DNA of 64,000 bases from VRUE01 sp963701265. Its GTDB lineage: Bacteria > Actinomycetota > Thermoleophilia > Solirubrobacterales > 70-9. Below are positions 15,230 through 24,357 of this stretch, piece after piece. Below the pieces are notes generated by a model, which was given only the letters and a program-made list of their open reading frames with translations, searched no databases and was not told where the DNA came from. The stretch is taken from positions 992,001 through 1,056,000 of the forward strand of contig OY969581.1 in NCBI GenBank assembly GCA_963701265.1. The letters are read 5' to 3'. Every line of letters begins with the position of its first letter. The stretch's first letter is position 1. A program made the position numbers and the translations under genes.

Positions 15230-16445
15230 ACCGATTCGCATCGGGCTGCTGGGACGCGGCACGGTCGGCGGTGCTTTCGCCGAGCTGATTGAGGCACGGG
15301 CTGACGCGGTCGAGGCGGCAACCGGCCGCCGGCCGGAGATCGCCGGGGTGCTGACCCGCGAGCGTGGCGACTTCGGCGAGATCCTCGCCAACTCCGACCT
15401 GATCGTCGAGCTGATGGGGGGCACCGACCCAGCCCGCGACTTCGTGCTCGACGCGCTGCGGGCAAAACGCCCGGTAGTCACCGCCAACAAGCAGCTGCTT
15501 GCCCAGCATGGCGATGAGCTCTTCGACGTCGCCCGCGAGGCCGGTGTGCAGCTGCGCTTCGAGGCGGCGGTCGCCGGCGTGATCCCGATCGTGCGGGTAA
15601 TCCAGGAGAGCTTCGGGGTTACCGACATCGCCAAGGTCTTCGGCATCGTCAACGGCACCACCAACTTCATCCTCACCGAGATGGCTGCCAGCGGCGCCCC
15701 CTACGAGGAGGTGCTCGCTCGCGCCCAGGAGCTCGGCTACGCCGAGGCCGACCCGACCGCCGACGTCAGCGGCGCCGACGCGGCGGCGAAGATGGCGATC
15801 CTCGCCCGGCTCGCCTTCCACACGCCGGTGACGCTGGATGAGGTCTCCTACGAGGGAATTGAGGGGGTCGAGCTCGACGATCTCGCCTACGCCAAGGAGC
15901 TGGGGCTCTCGCTGAAGTTGCTCGGTGTCGCCGAGCGCCGCGAAGGTGGAATCAGCGTGCGCGTCTTCCCCTGCTTCCTCTACGGCGGCCACCCGCTCGC
16001 TCCGGTCGAGGGCCCGTTCAACGCGGTCATGGTTGAGGCAGCGGAGATCACCGAGGTGACGATGTCGGGGCCCGGGGCGGGGGGCGTGCAGACGGCCTCG
16101 GCGGTACTCGGGGACGTCGTCTCGATCCTCAACGGCGATGCGCCCGTGCACGAGACTCGCGAGCGCTTGCCGATCGTCGCTGATGTCACCTCCTCCTTTT
16201 ACCTCCACCTCGCTGTCGCCGACCGTCCCGGCGTGCTCGCCAGCGTGGCTCAAGTGCTTGGCGACAAAGACGTCTCGGTGAAGAGCGTCGTGCAGCGCGG
16301 TAGCGGCGAGGACGCACGCCTGGTGATGGTGATCCACGAGTGCTTAGAGTCGCGCTTCTCGGCCGCCCTCGAGGCGATCGACCAGCTCGACGTGCTGCGC
16401 TCGCCGCCGCGCTCGATCCGGGTGATCGAAGAGGAGTTCGTTTGA
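15222..16445 (+). CDS. hom: Homoserine dehydrogenase with ACT domain
   Basis: 407 residues from ATG 15222, which overlaps lysA by 8 bp. The N-terminal Rossmann fold is IRIGLLGRGTVGGAFAELI; the catalytic core has VTANKQLLAQHGDELFDVA, FEAAVAGVIPIVRVIQES and VFGIVNGTTNFILTEM with the conserved ADPTADVSGADAAAK segment. The C-terminus (from about residue 325, SSFYLHLAVADRPGVLASVA) is an ACT regulatory domain, so threonine feedback inhibition is expected. It reduces aspartate semialdehyde to homoserine with NAD(P)H. It couples directly to thrC through a TTGA overlap. Confidence 0.96.
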   Translation: MSEPIRIGLLGRGTVGGAFAELIEARADAVEAATGRRPEIAGVLTRERGDFGEILANSDLIVELMGGTDPARDFVLDALRAKRPVVTANKQLLAQHGDELFDVAREAGVQLRFEAAVAGVIPIVRVIQESFGVTDIAKVFGIVNGTTNFILTEMAASGAPYEEVLARAQELGYAEADPTADVSGADAAAKMAILARLAFHTPVTLDEVSYEGIEGVELDDLAYAKELGLSLKLLGVAERREGGISVRVFPCFLYGGHPLAPVEGPFNAVMVEAAEITEVTMSGPGAGGVQTASAVLGDVVSILNGDAPVHETRERLPIVADVTSSFYLHLAVADRPGVLASVAQVLGDKDVSVKSVVQRGSGEDARLVMVIHECLESRFSAALEAIDQLDVLRSPPRSIRVIEEEFV

Positions 16446-17479
16446 GCCCGGCACCCTTGATCGAGCGCTTCAGGGATCGCCTCTCGCTGGAGCCCGGCGA
16501 CCCCGTGGTCACCCTGAACGAGGGCTCGACCCCGCTGGTCGAAGCGCCCCGGCTCTCCGAGCGGATCGGCGCCCGCGCCTACCTCAAGTTCGAGGGCGCC
16601 AACCCGACCGGCAGCTTCAAGGACCGGGGGATGACGGTCGCGGTCTCGCGGGCCAAGGGCCGCGGCGCCGAGGCGGTGATCTGCGCCTCGACCGGCAACA
16701 CGGCCGCCAGCGCCGCGGCCTATGCGGCGCGAGCCGGGATGCGCGGGGCGGTGATCGTGCCCGAGGGCAAGATCGCGATCGGCAAGCTCGCCCAGGCGCT
16801 GATGCATGGTGCCCGCGTGGTCGCCCTGCAGGGCAACTTCGACGACGCGCTGCGAATCGTCCGCGAGCTGGCCGACAAGCACCCGATCGAGCTGGTCAAC
16901 TCGGTCAACCCGCACCGGATCGAAGGCCAGAAGACCGCTGCCTTCGAGGTGATCGAGGAGCTCGGCGAGGCGCCGGGCGCGCTGGCGATTCCGGTCGGCA
17001 ACGCCGGCAACGTCACCGCTTACTGGCGCGGCTTCCAGGAGGCCGGCACCGCCCCGATCCTCTACGGCTTCCAGGCCGAGGGCGCCGCACCGCTGGTGCG
17101 CGGCGAGCCGGTGTCCAACCCGGAGACCGTGGCCTCGGCAATCCGGATCGGTAACCCGGCCCGCTGGGAGGAGGCGATGTCGGCCTTCACCGCTTCCCGC
17201 GGTCGTGTCGCCGCCGTCTCCGACGATCAGATCCTCGATGCCTACCGCTGGCTTGCTGCCGGCGAGGGCGTCTTCTGCGAGCCCGCTTCGGCGGCCTCGG
17301 TCGCCGGCCTGCTCGCCCACGGCCTGCCGACGGTGGAGGGATCCCCGCCGCCCGAGACCGTTGTCTGCGTCCTCACCGGCCACGGCCTCAAGGACCCCGA
17401 CACCGCCCTCTCCAAAGCGCCGGCGGTGCTCAACTGCGAGAACGACCTCAGCGCCGTCGAGCGCGCGGTGTTCGATTGA
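16442..17479 (+). CDS. thrC: Threonine synthase
   Basis: 345 residues starting at TTG 16442, which shares TTGA with the hom stop (16443-16445). The protein begins MSPAPLIERFRDRLSLEPGD, and the PLP lysine is in NPTGSFKDRGMTVA (Lys60), with ASTGNTAASAAAYAARAG as the phosphate-binding loop and AIPVGNAGNVTAYWRGF as a further PLP loop. It converts O-phosphohomoserine to threonine. Length matches the short actinobacterial class. The reading frame continues upstream inside hom, but homology begins only at the TTG. Confidence 0.95.
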   Translation: MSPAPLIERFRDRLSLEPGDPVVTLNEGSTPLVEAPRLSERIGARAYLKFEGANPTGSFKDRGMTVAVSRAKGRGAEAVICASTGNTAASAAAYAARAGMRGAVIVPEGKIAIGKLAQALMHGARVVALQGNFDDALRIVRELADKHPIELVNSVNPHRIEGQKTAAFEVIEELGEAPGALAIPVGNAGNVTAYWRGFQEAGTAPILYGFQAEGAAPLVRGEPVSNPETVASAIRIGNPARWEEAMSAFTASRGRVAAVSDDQILDAYRWLAAGEGVFCEPASAASVAGLLAHGLPTVEGSPPPETVVCVLTGHGLKDPDTALSKAPAVLNCENDLSAVERAVFD

Positions 17480-18357
17480 CGGTTCGCCGCCGGCTCGTCC
17501 GCGTTCCAGCCTCGTCGGCCAACCTCGGCCCGGGCTACGACGTGCTTGCCGCTGCGGTCTCGCTGTATCTGGAGTTGGAGGTCGAGGAGACCGGCGAGTT
17601 CTCGGTCGACCTCGGCGGGCTCGACGTCTCGGCTGACCGCGACAACCTGATCGTTCGCGCCTTCGAGACCCTGCATTCCGCCGACGGCATCGCCTTCCGG
17701 CTGAAGAGCGAGATCCCCCTGGCGCGGGGGCTGGGCTCCAGCGCCGCGGCGATCGTCGCCGGCCTCTTCGCCGCCGACCACCTCTTTGAGCTCGCCCTGA
17801 GCAAGGAGGAGATGCTGGTCAAGGCAACCGAGCTCGAGGGCCACCCGGACAACGTCGCCGCGGCGATCTACGGCGGTTTCGTGGTCTGCGGGACGGGGGA
17901 GGGCGAGGCGCCGAGCGCGGTTCGCTTCGACCCGCCGAGCGGCCTTGAGGGGATCGCCGTGATCCCGGCCGAAGAGGTCTCGACCGAGCGCGCCCGCGAG
18001 GCGATCCCGGCCGAGATCCCGCTCGCCGACGCGGTCGCCAGCGTTTCCGCCGCTTCGCGCCTCGTTCTTGGCCTGCAGCGCGCCGACCTTGACCTTGTCG
18101 CCGCCGGCCTGGTTGACCGCATCCACCAAGAGCGCCGTCGCGCTCTTTACCCCCGCTCGATGGAGCTGGTCGACGCTGCAAAGGAACTAGGCGCCCTCGG
18201 CGCGACCATCTCCGGCGCCGGCCCCACCGTCCTCGTCTGGACCACATGGCAGGAGGCGGGCAGCGTCGCCGAGGCGCTTGAGGCCCGCTGTGCCGGCTGG
18301 GCCGAGGTTCGCCGCCTCCCCTTCAGCCCCCACGGCGCTGACGTGCCTGAGCTGTAG
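17476..18357 (+). CDS. thrB: Homoserine kinase
   Basis: 293 residues starting at TTG 17476, overlapping the thrC stop by 4 bp (TTGA). GHMP-kinase motifs are present: VRVPASSANLGPGYDVL at the N-terminus, the ATP loop IPLARGLGSSAAAIVAG, and a C-terminal GATISGAGPTVLVWT. It phosphorylates homoserine for thrC. Both thrC and thrB use rare TTG starts inside the upstream stop, so translation of the operon is tightly coupled. About 160 bp without a gene follow. Confidence 0.95.
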   Translation: MTVRRRLVRVPASSANLGPGYDVLAAAVSLYLELEVEETGEFSVDLGGLDVSADRDNLIVRAFETLHSADGIAFRLKSEIPLARGLGSSAAAIVAGLFAADHLFELALSKEEMLVKATELEGHPDNVAAAIYGGFVVCGTGEGEAPSAVRFDPPSGLEGIAVIPAEEVSTERAREAIPAEIPLADAVASVSAASRLVLGLQRADLDLVAAGLVDRIHQERRRALYPRSMELVDAAKELGALGATISGAGPTVLVWTTWQEAGSVAEALEARCAGWAEVRRLPFSPHGADVPEL

Positions 18358-18520
18358 CCACGAAGACATCCAGGGCCTTTTAGGAAGGCGCGCGTATTGG
18401 TGCATCGCGAGTCCCGATGTGCGCCACATAGTGTCTTCCCTTGGAAACCAACTTGTTTATGCTCGCCGCTACTAGCCCGGCCCACCGCCGGGTGTCAGCA
18501 AGCGCAGGGGGAGAGAGAAC

Positions 18521-21376
18521 ATGGCACGACTCGTCGTTGGCCCGTGGCAAAAGAGCTTGGTCCGTTGTGGATTTGGAGCCCTGGCGAGCCTCCTGCTCGT
18601 CCTCTCGTTCAGCTCCCTCGCCTCGGCCGAGGTGCAGCCCTTCGAAGTGAGCGAATACCGCAAGGACTTCGGCGTTTCGACCGCCAACGCTGAAGAGTCC
18701 CTCGAAATCCAGGAAGAAGGCACGGAAGCCGCCATAGAGAGCGGACTAGAAGCCAGCCTGGGCAAGGACTACGCCGGTATCTGGTTCGACAACCAAAGCG
18801 GCGAATTCGTCGTCCCGGTCACCGATGGTTCTGATCGGAGCGTGGTCGGCAGCGAGTTGGCCGCGGCCGGCCTGCAAGCCGACTTCCGCACCTCCACGGT
18901 GGCTTCGACCTGGGCCGAGCTGGAAGCCGCTCAGGAAGGACTCAACCGCGCGCTTGCCGTTCCGATGAGCGAAGGCTTGATCCAGACCTCTCTTGACCCG
19001 CGCTCGAATGCCGTCATGGTCAGGTGGGCCGAAGGGCTCAATGGCGATGGACAAGCGCTCATGCAAAGGGAGGCAGCCGCCGCGAGCGTCGAGGTCAAGC
19101 TCGAGCAGGTGCCAAAGGATGCCTTTGCTGTGACCCCAGCCGCGTGCAGCGAATTGGGCAACTCCTCATGCGATAGACCGCTGCGCGGCGGTGTCGCAAT
19201 CGGCGAAAACGGATTCATCACCGACTGCACCGCGGGCTTCAAGGCAACTAGCCCCGCTGGCAACAGATACGTAATCACCGCGGGCCATTGCGCTTTGCTT
19301 AACGGGTCCAACGTTCAGTACTGGATGGCCGAAGACACCAAAGCCGAAGATCACTACCTCGGCTACACCGAGCAGGCCCAGTGGGCCAAAGGCACTGACT
19401 TCGCCAAAATCAACGCGAACGGGACCTATTGGGACACCAACCCCTGGCCGACCCAGATCGTCGAATGGGGCCACAACACTGAATTCGGCTATCCCATCGA
19501 CGCGGCCCACCCGATCACCTCGGAAGGCTCGAGTTTCGTCGGCCAATACGCATGCCATTCAGGGATGGTCTCCGGATCCAGCTGCGGCTACGTCAAAGCA
19601 GTGAATGCCTCGATCTCAGGTGAATATCAAGGCGAAAAATTCACAATCAATCACCTGAGCAAACTATCTCCAGTCTGCGGGGAACAGGGCGACAGCGGCG
19701 GTCCGGTATACGCAGGTGGAATGGCGCTTGGTCTCCTCTCCCTCCTAGATCCAGCAAAACCGGAATGCCAGAGGGAAATCTTCTACACCGAGATCATCGA
19801 AGACACCAACCTGATGAACGTGTCAGTCGGCACTCGCTCCACCACCACGTCGATCACTCAAGCTACGGCCCTAAACGGCAACCCTGGCTGGGCGACGATC
19901 GCGGGTACGGTTTACGGTCCAGGCGGTGCCACCATCTCCGGCAAAACCGCCTACATCAAGTTCTTCAAGTGGAACGTCAGCACGACGAAATGGGATGAAA
20001 AAGCAGTAGTCCCGACTGCCGTCAACAACAACAAATTCGAACTCGTCAACTGGAACGGGGTCGGCAACGGCTCCTGGATCGCCAAGGCCGAATTCCCATC
20101 CCAGGGCGGCTACGGCGCCTCTTCGTCCAACACCGTCACCGAAGGCGCCTTCCTGGTCAAGGACGGCTACCGCTTCAAGGTCAAACACACCGAAAAGTGC
20201 CTTGACGTCTACGCCGGCCTCACGGCTAACGGCACCGCCATCAACCAGTGGGACTGCCTCAACCCCGCAACGACCTCAAACCAGGTCTTCACCATGGTCC
20301 CGACCGGCAGCAACGGGGCCGTGCGCATCGTCGCCCGCCACTCCAACCGCTGCGTCAGCGTGAAAGGCGGCAGCACCGCTCCGGGGACCTACCTCGAGCA
20401 ATACGACTGCGCCGGCGGCGAACAGCCGGGCCAGACCTGGAGAACCGAAAAAATGACAGGCAACTGGTCGCGCCTGATCGCCAAACACTCCAACCAGTGC
20501 ATGGACGTGCGCGGCCAGGAAACCGCCAACGGCGTCCCGGTCACCCAGTACACGTGCCTGGGCACCCAGGCCAACCAGATGTGGGAAATCCAGTCGGTCG
20601 ACGCCGGCCCGATCCCGACCCAGACCGAGCTCTACGTCCCCGACGGGGAAACCCTCTACGGGCGGCCCTACGGCTACTCGACCGCCTACGGCTACGTGCG
20701 CACCGGCGCCTACAACATCGCCGGCAACACGCTGAAACTCAGCTACTACAAGCAAAACGGCGCCGGTAACTACGAATACATCAAGGCCGTCAACCCGACG
20801 ATCAACAGCGAAGGCCGCTTCGAAGTCAAATACGAAGGCTTCGGCCCCGGCGAATGGATCGTCAAAGCCGATTTCCCCGGCGTCGGCAACTTCGCCGCTT
20901 CCGGCTCTCCCGAACGGTGGTTCCACGTCGGCGACGGCTACCGCTACGTCTTCCGCCACTCGGGCAAGTGCCTGACCCTCAACGGCAACTACAACTACAA
21001 CGGCAACATCTTCGTGCAGTGGGACTGCGCCCCAGTGGCCACCCCCTATGACGGCCAGGTCTTCGCCATGCACCCGATCGAAGGCGGCGCCCGCTTCAAC
21101 ATCACGGTCAACTCGACCGGCAAGTGCCTCGACGTGACCGGCGGCAGCACCGCCAACGGAGCGGCCTTCCAGCAATACGACTGCAACGGCTCTGACCAAC
21201 AGCGCTTCCAGGTGATCCCGATCTACATGCAGCCGCCATGGAACGCCCTGATCGCCAAGCACTCCAACAAGTGCATGGACGTCTATAGCCAATACACGTC
21301 CAACGGCGCCCTGATCCACCAGTGGGAATGCCTCTGGCCCGGCAGTCAGCAGTGGCAGTTCCAGAGGATTGGGTAG
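18521..21376 (+). CDS. Secreted streptogrisin-like S1 protease with two ricin-type lectin domains
   Basis: 951 residues. A signal peptide covers about 1-36 (ending SSLASA). Residues 40-215 look like an alpha-lytic/streptogrisin pro-region (DYAGIWFDNQSGEFVVPVTD). The S1 domain has the triad YVITAGHC (His256), GTDFAKI (Asp293) and GEQGDSGGPVY (Ser392), with paired cysteines around each. From residue 478 to the end lies the shared cassette: an Ig-like strand block (KFFKWNVSTTKWDEK), a first ricin-type beta-trefoil (KCLDVYAG...QMWEI), an Ig-like linker, and a second trefoil ending QQWQFQRIG. Expected role: extracellular proteolysis of glycan-bound substrate. GAA is favoured over GAG, unlike housekeeping genes here. 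AGGGGGAGAG precedes ATG. Confidence 0.9.
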   Translation: MARLVVGPWQKSLVRCGFGALASLLLVLSFSSLASAEVQPFEVSEYRKDFGVSTANAEESLEIQEEGTEAAIESGLEASLGKDYAGIWFDNQSGEFVVPVTDGSDRSVVGSELAAAGLQADFRTSTVASTWAELEAAQEGLNRALAVPMSEGLIQTSLDPRSNAVMVRWAEGLNGDGQALMQREAAAASVEVKLEQVPKDAFAVTPAACSELGNSSCDRPLRGGVAIGENGFITDCTAGFKATSPAGNRYVITAGHCALLNGSNVQYWMAEDTKAEDHYLGYTEQAQWAKGTDFAKINANGTYWDTNPWPTQIVEWGHNTEFGYPIDAAHPITSEGSSFVGQYACHSGMVSGSSCGYVKAVNASISGEYQGEKFTINHLSKLSPVCGEQGDSGGPVYAGGMALGLLSLLDPAKPECQREIFYTEIIEDTNLMNVSVGTRSTTTSITQATALNGNPGWATIAGTVYGPGGATISGKTAYIKFFKWNVSTTKWDEKAVVPTAVNNNKFELVNWNGVGNGSWIAKAEFPSQGGYGASSSNTVTEGAFLVKDGYRFKVKHTEKCLDVYAGLTANGTAINQWDCLNPATTSNQVFTMVPTGSNGAVRIVARHSNRCVSVKGGSTAPGTYLEQYDCAGGEQPGQTWRTEKMTGNWSRLIAKHSNQCMDVRGQETANGVPVTQYTCLGTQANQMWEIQSVDAGPIPTQTELYVPDGETLYGRPYGYSTAYGYVRTGAYNIAGNTLKLSYYKQNGAGNYEYIKAVNPTINSEGRFEVKYEGFGPGEWIVKADFPGVGNFAASGSPERWFHVGDGYRYVFRHSGKCLTLNGNYNYNGNIFVQWDCAPVATPYDGQVFAMHPIEGGARFNITVNSTGKCLDVTGGSTANGAAFQQYDCNGSDQQRFQVIPIYMQPPWNALIAKHSNKCMDVYSQYTSNGALIHQWECLWPGSQQWQFQRIG
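19953..21376 (+). repeat. 1424-bp cassette copy 1 (Ig-like + two ricin trefoils)
   Basis: This 3' half of the first protease recurs without indels at 22881-24304 (+2928) and 25313-26736 (+5360). Copies 1 and 3 read the same throughout; copy 2 differs only in a short patch corresponding to about 20074-20127. Even out-of-frame translations agree, so the identity is at DNA level. Confidence 0.93.
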
Positions 21377-21394
21377 GGCGTGAAGGAAAGAGAC

Positions 21395-24304
21395 ATGTCT
21401 ATGAAAGGGAGGAAGTTCTTGAAGGCAGCGTGGACAAAGAGGATGAAGTCCGGAATGGTGCACCGCACTCAGACCCTGCTCGGACTTGGGCTCCTTGCCC
21501 TCGCGGTCACGATGATCGGCGCGGCCTCGGCCAGCGCCTCGGTTAGTCCGCTTGAAGTCAGCGAGTACCGCGAGACCTTCGAGGTATCCAAGGCGGAAGC
21601 CGAGGAAAACCTCGAAACTCAAAGCGACGCCACCGCGGCGGAACTTCCCAGTCAGATCGAAAGCCGGCTTGGGTCAAGCTACGCCGGCATCTGGTTCGAC
21701 AACGAGACTGGTGAATACGTTGTGCCACTGCTTTCGGATGCAGCTGGAGCCGGAGTTGCCTCCGAATTTGCCGAGGCGGATCTCGGCGCGGAGCAGTTCC
21801 GTACCACCCCTGCTCAGTTCAGTTGGGCGGATCTGGAAGCGGCGCAGGAGGGGCTCAATAAAGCGCTTGTCTCCCAGATCGAAAAAGGCATGGTCCAAAC
21901 CTCCGTGGACCCTCGCACCAACTCGGTCGTGATCAAGCTGGCCAGCGACGTACCGGCCGACGAGGAGGCGGATGTCCGCCAGGCAGCGGCAGAGGCCTCG
22001 GTCGAGGTCGATGTCCGCGCCAGCGGGCTGGAGAAGCTTGAAGCGAAGTTGGAAGCCTGCAAAGACCCCTTTTGCGACGCGCCCCTCCGCGGCGGTGTGG
22101 CGATTTACCCGCCTGGCTTTCCAGAAGCAGAGTGCACTGCCGCCTTCCCCGCTGTCGGTACCAACGGGGACCGCTACCTCCTGACCGCGGGGCACTGTGT
22201 TCATCAAACGGGCGTGGGCACTCCAACTTATTTGAACTGGACGAGCGCAGACTCTTCACTCCAAGCCCACGAAATTGGATCCGCGACCCAGTGGGCATCT
22301 GGAGGTGCAACCGAATGGGCCAAGATCAAAGCCAACGGATCGTGGTGGGACTCCGGTTCCTGGCCCGCCCAGATCGCCTACTGGGGAACAGCGAAAGTGG
22401 GTCCTTCTGGTGAATTCCTGGGCAAAGGCGCTCCAGTCGACCTCAACTACGCGATCACGGGTCAAGGCACCAACGTGAAAGGAAACTTTGTCTGCCGATC
22501 CGGAATCATGACCGGGTCGAGCTGTGGGTTCATCGAAGCCACTAACGTCACCTATAACGCGCCAGGTGGGCCGATCAACAATCTCGTCGAACTGGGCGGA
22601 GCAGGTGTCTGCTCCATTCCCGGAGACAGCGGAGCCCCCTATTTCTCGGGGCACAGCGCCCTTGGGATTCATGTGGGCTCCTCGGAATCCAAAGCCTGCG
22701 GAGACAGGCTCTACTACGTCGACATCAACCTTGCCACCGCTGCCCTCGGCGTAACCGTCGCTCCCCCCGCTCCCAAAGTGACCATCCAACAGTCCACGGC
22801 CCTCAACGGCAACCCCGGCTGGGCAACCGTGACCGGCACAGTCTCGGTACCCAACGTGACCGTCAATGGCAAAACCGTCAACATCAAGTTCTTCAAGTGG
22901 AACGTCAGCACGACGAAATGGGATGAAAAAGCAGTAGTCCCGACTGCCGTCAACAACAACAAATTCGAACTCGTCAACTGGAACGGGGTCGGCAACGGCT
23001 CCTGGATTGCCCAGGCCGTCTTCCCCGCCCAAGGCCCCTTCGGCGCGGGAGAATCCAACACCGTCACCGAAGGCGCCTTCCTGGTCAAGGACGGCTACCG
23101 CTTCAAGGTCAAACACACCGAAAAGTGCCTTGACGTCTACGCCGGCCTCACGGCTAACGGCACCGCCATCAACCAGTGGGACTGCCTCAACCCCGCAACG
23201 ACCTCAAACCAGGTCTTCACCATGGTCCCGACCGGCAGCAACGGGGCCGTGCGCATCGTCGCCCGCCACTCCAACCGCTGCGTCAGCGTGAAAGGCGGCA
23301 GCACCGCTCCGGGGACCTACCTCGAGCAATACGACTGCGCCGGCGGCGAACAGCCGGGCCAGACCTGGAGAACCGAAAAAATGACAGGCAACTGGTCGCG
23401 CCTGATCGCCAAACACTCCAACCAGTGCATGGACGTGCGCGGCCAGGAAACCGCCAACGGCGTCCCGGTCACCCAGTACACGTGCCTGGGCACCCAGGCC
23501 AACCAGATGTGGGAAATCCAGTCGGTCGACGCCGGCCCGATCCCGACCCAGACCGAGCTCTACGTCCCCGACGGGGAAACCCTCTACGGGCGGCCCTACG
23601 GCTACTCGACCGCCTACGGCTACGTGCGCACCGGCGCCTACAACATCGCCGGCAACACGCTGAAACTCAGCTACTACAAGCAAAACGGCGCCGGTAACTA
23701 CGAATACATCAAGGCCGTCAACCCGACGATCAACAGCGAAGGCCGCTTCGAAGTCAAATACGAAGGCTTCGGCCCCGGCGAATGGATCGTCAAAGCCGAT
23801 TTCCCCGGCGTCGGCAACTTCGCCGCTTCCGGCTCTCCCGAACGGTGGTTCCACGTCGGCGACGGCTACCGCTACGTCTTCCGCCACTCGGGCAAGTGCC
23901 TGACCCTCAACGGCAACTACAACTACAACGGCAACATCTTCGTGCAGTGGGACTGCGCCCCAGTGGCCACCCCCTATGACGGCCAGGTCTTCGCCATGCA
24001 CCCGATCGAAGGCGGCGCCCGCTTCAACATCACGGTCAACTCGACCGGCAAGTGCCTCGACGTGACCGGCGGCAGCACCGCCAACGGAGCGGCCTTCCAG
24101 CAATACGACTGCAACGGCTCTGACCAACAGCGCTTCCAGGTGATCCCGATCTACATGCAGCCGCCATGGAACGCCCTGATCGCCAAGCACTCCAACAAGT
24201 GCATGGACGTCTATAGCCAATACACGTCCAACGGCGCCCTGATCCACCAGTGGGAATGCCTCTGGCCCGGCAGTCAGCAGTGGCAGTTCCAGAGGATTGG
24301 GTAG
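21395..24304 (+). CDS. Second secreted S1-type protease with the same lectin cassette; catalytic Asp replaced
   Basis: 969 residues from ATG 21395, preceded by GAAGGAAAGAG; a GTG at 21380 is a possible longer start. Signal peptide LALAVTMIGAASASA, a streptogrisin-type pro-region (SYAGIWFDNETGEYVVP), then an S1 domain with YLLTAGHCV and IPGDSGAPYFSG. At the place where its neighbour has TDFAKINANG this protein has TEWAKIKANG, so the catalytic Asp appears to be Glu, and GDSGGP is GDSGAP. The protease may be weak, altered or inactive. The C-terminal half is cassette copy 2. It follows the first gene by 18 bp and is probably co-transcribed. Confidence 0.88.
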   Translation: MSMKGRKFLKAAWTKRMKSGMVHRTQTLLGLGLLALAVTMIGAASASASVSPLEVSEYRETFEVSKAEAEENLETQSDATAAELPSQIESRLGSSYAGIWFDNETGEYVVPLLSDAAGAGVASEFAEADLGAEQFRTTPAQFSWADLEAAQEGLNKALVSQIEKGMVQTSVDPRTNSVVIKLASDVPADEEADVRQAAAEASVEVDVRASGLEKLEAKLEACKDPFCDAPLRGGVAIYPPGFPEAECTAAFPAVGTNGDRYLLTAGHCVHQTGVGTPTYLNWTSADSSLQAHEIGSATQWASGGATEWAKIKANGSWWDSGSWPAQIAYWGTAKVGPSGEFLGKGAPVDLNYAITGQGTNVKGNFVCRSGIMTGSSCGFIEATNVTYNAPGGPINNLVELGGAGVCSIPGDSGAPYFSGHSALGIHVGSSESKACGDRLYYVDINLATAALGVTVAPPAPKVTIQQSTALNGNPGWATVTGTVSVPNVTVNGKTVNIKFFKWNVSTTKWDEKAVVPTAVNNNKFELVNWNGVGNGSWIAQAVFPAQGPFGAGESNTVTEGAFLVKDGYRFKVKHTEKCLDVYAGLTANGTAINQWDCLNPATTSNQVFTMVPTGSNGAVRIVARHSNRCVSVKGGSTAPGTYLEQYDCAGGEQPGQTWRTEKMTGNWSRLIAKHSNQCMDVRGQETANGVPVTQYTCLGTQANQMWEIQSVDAGPIPTQTELYVPDGETLYGRPYGYSTAYGYVRTGAYNIAGNTLKLSYYKQNGAGNYEYIKAVNPTINSEGRFEVKYEGFGPGEWIVKADFPGVGNFAASGSPERWFHVGDGYRYVFRHSGKCLTLNGNYNYNGNIFVQWDCAPVATPYDGQVFAMHPIEGGARFNITVNSTGKCLDVTGGSTANGAAFQQYDCNGSDQQRFQVIPIYMQPPWNALIAKHSNKCMDVYSQYTSNGALIHQWECLWPGSQQWQFQRIG
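22881..24304 (+). repeat. 1424-bp cassette copy 2
   Basis: Second copy of the lectin cassette. It differs from copies 1 and 3 in a roughly 50-bp patch after the NGVGNGSWI codons (IAQAVFPAQGPFGAGES instead of IAKAEFPSQGGYGASSS), then is identical to the stop codon and into TAGGGCGTGAAG shared with copy 1. Confidence 0.92.
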
Positions 24305-24357
24305 GGCGTGAAGACTGAGGCTGGAGTGAAAGTCAGCAGTTCTCAGGGAGATAAACG

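Noticed and set aside
18358..18520. Riboswitch or clear promoter before the first protease
   Set aside because: No conserved aptamer sequence seen; -10-like TATGCT (18458-18463) lacks a convincing -35 at correct spacing.
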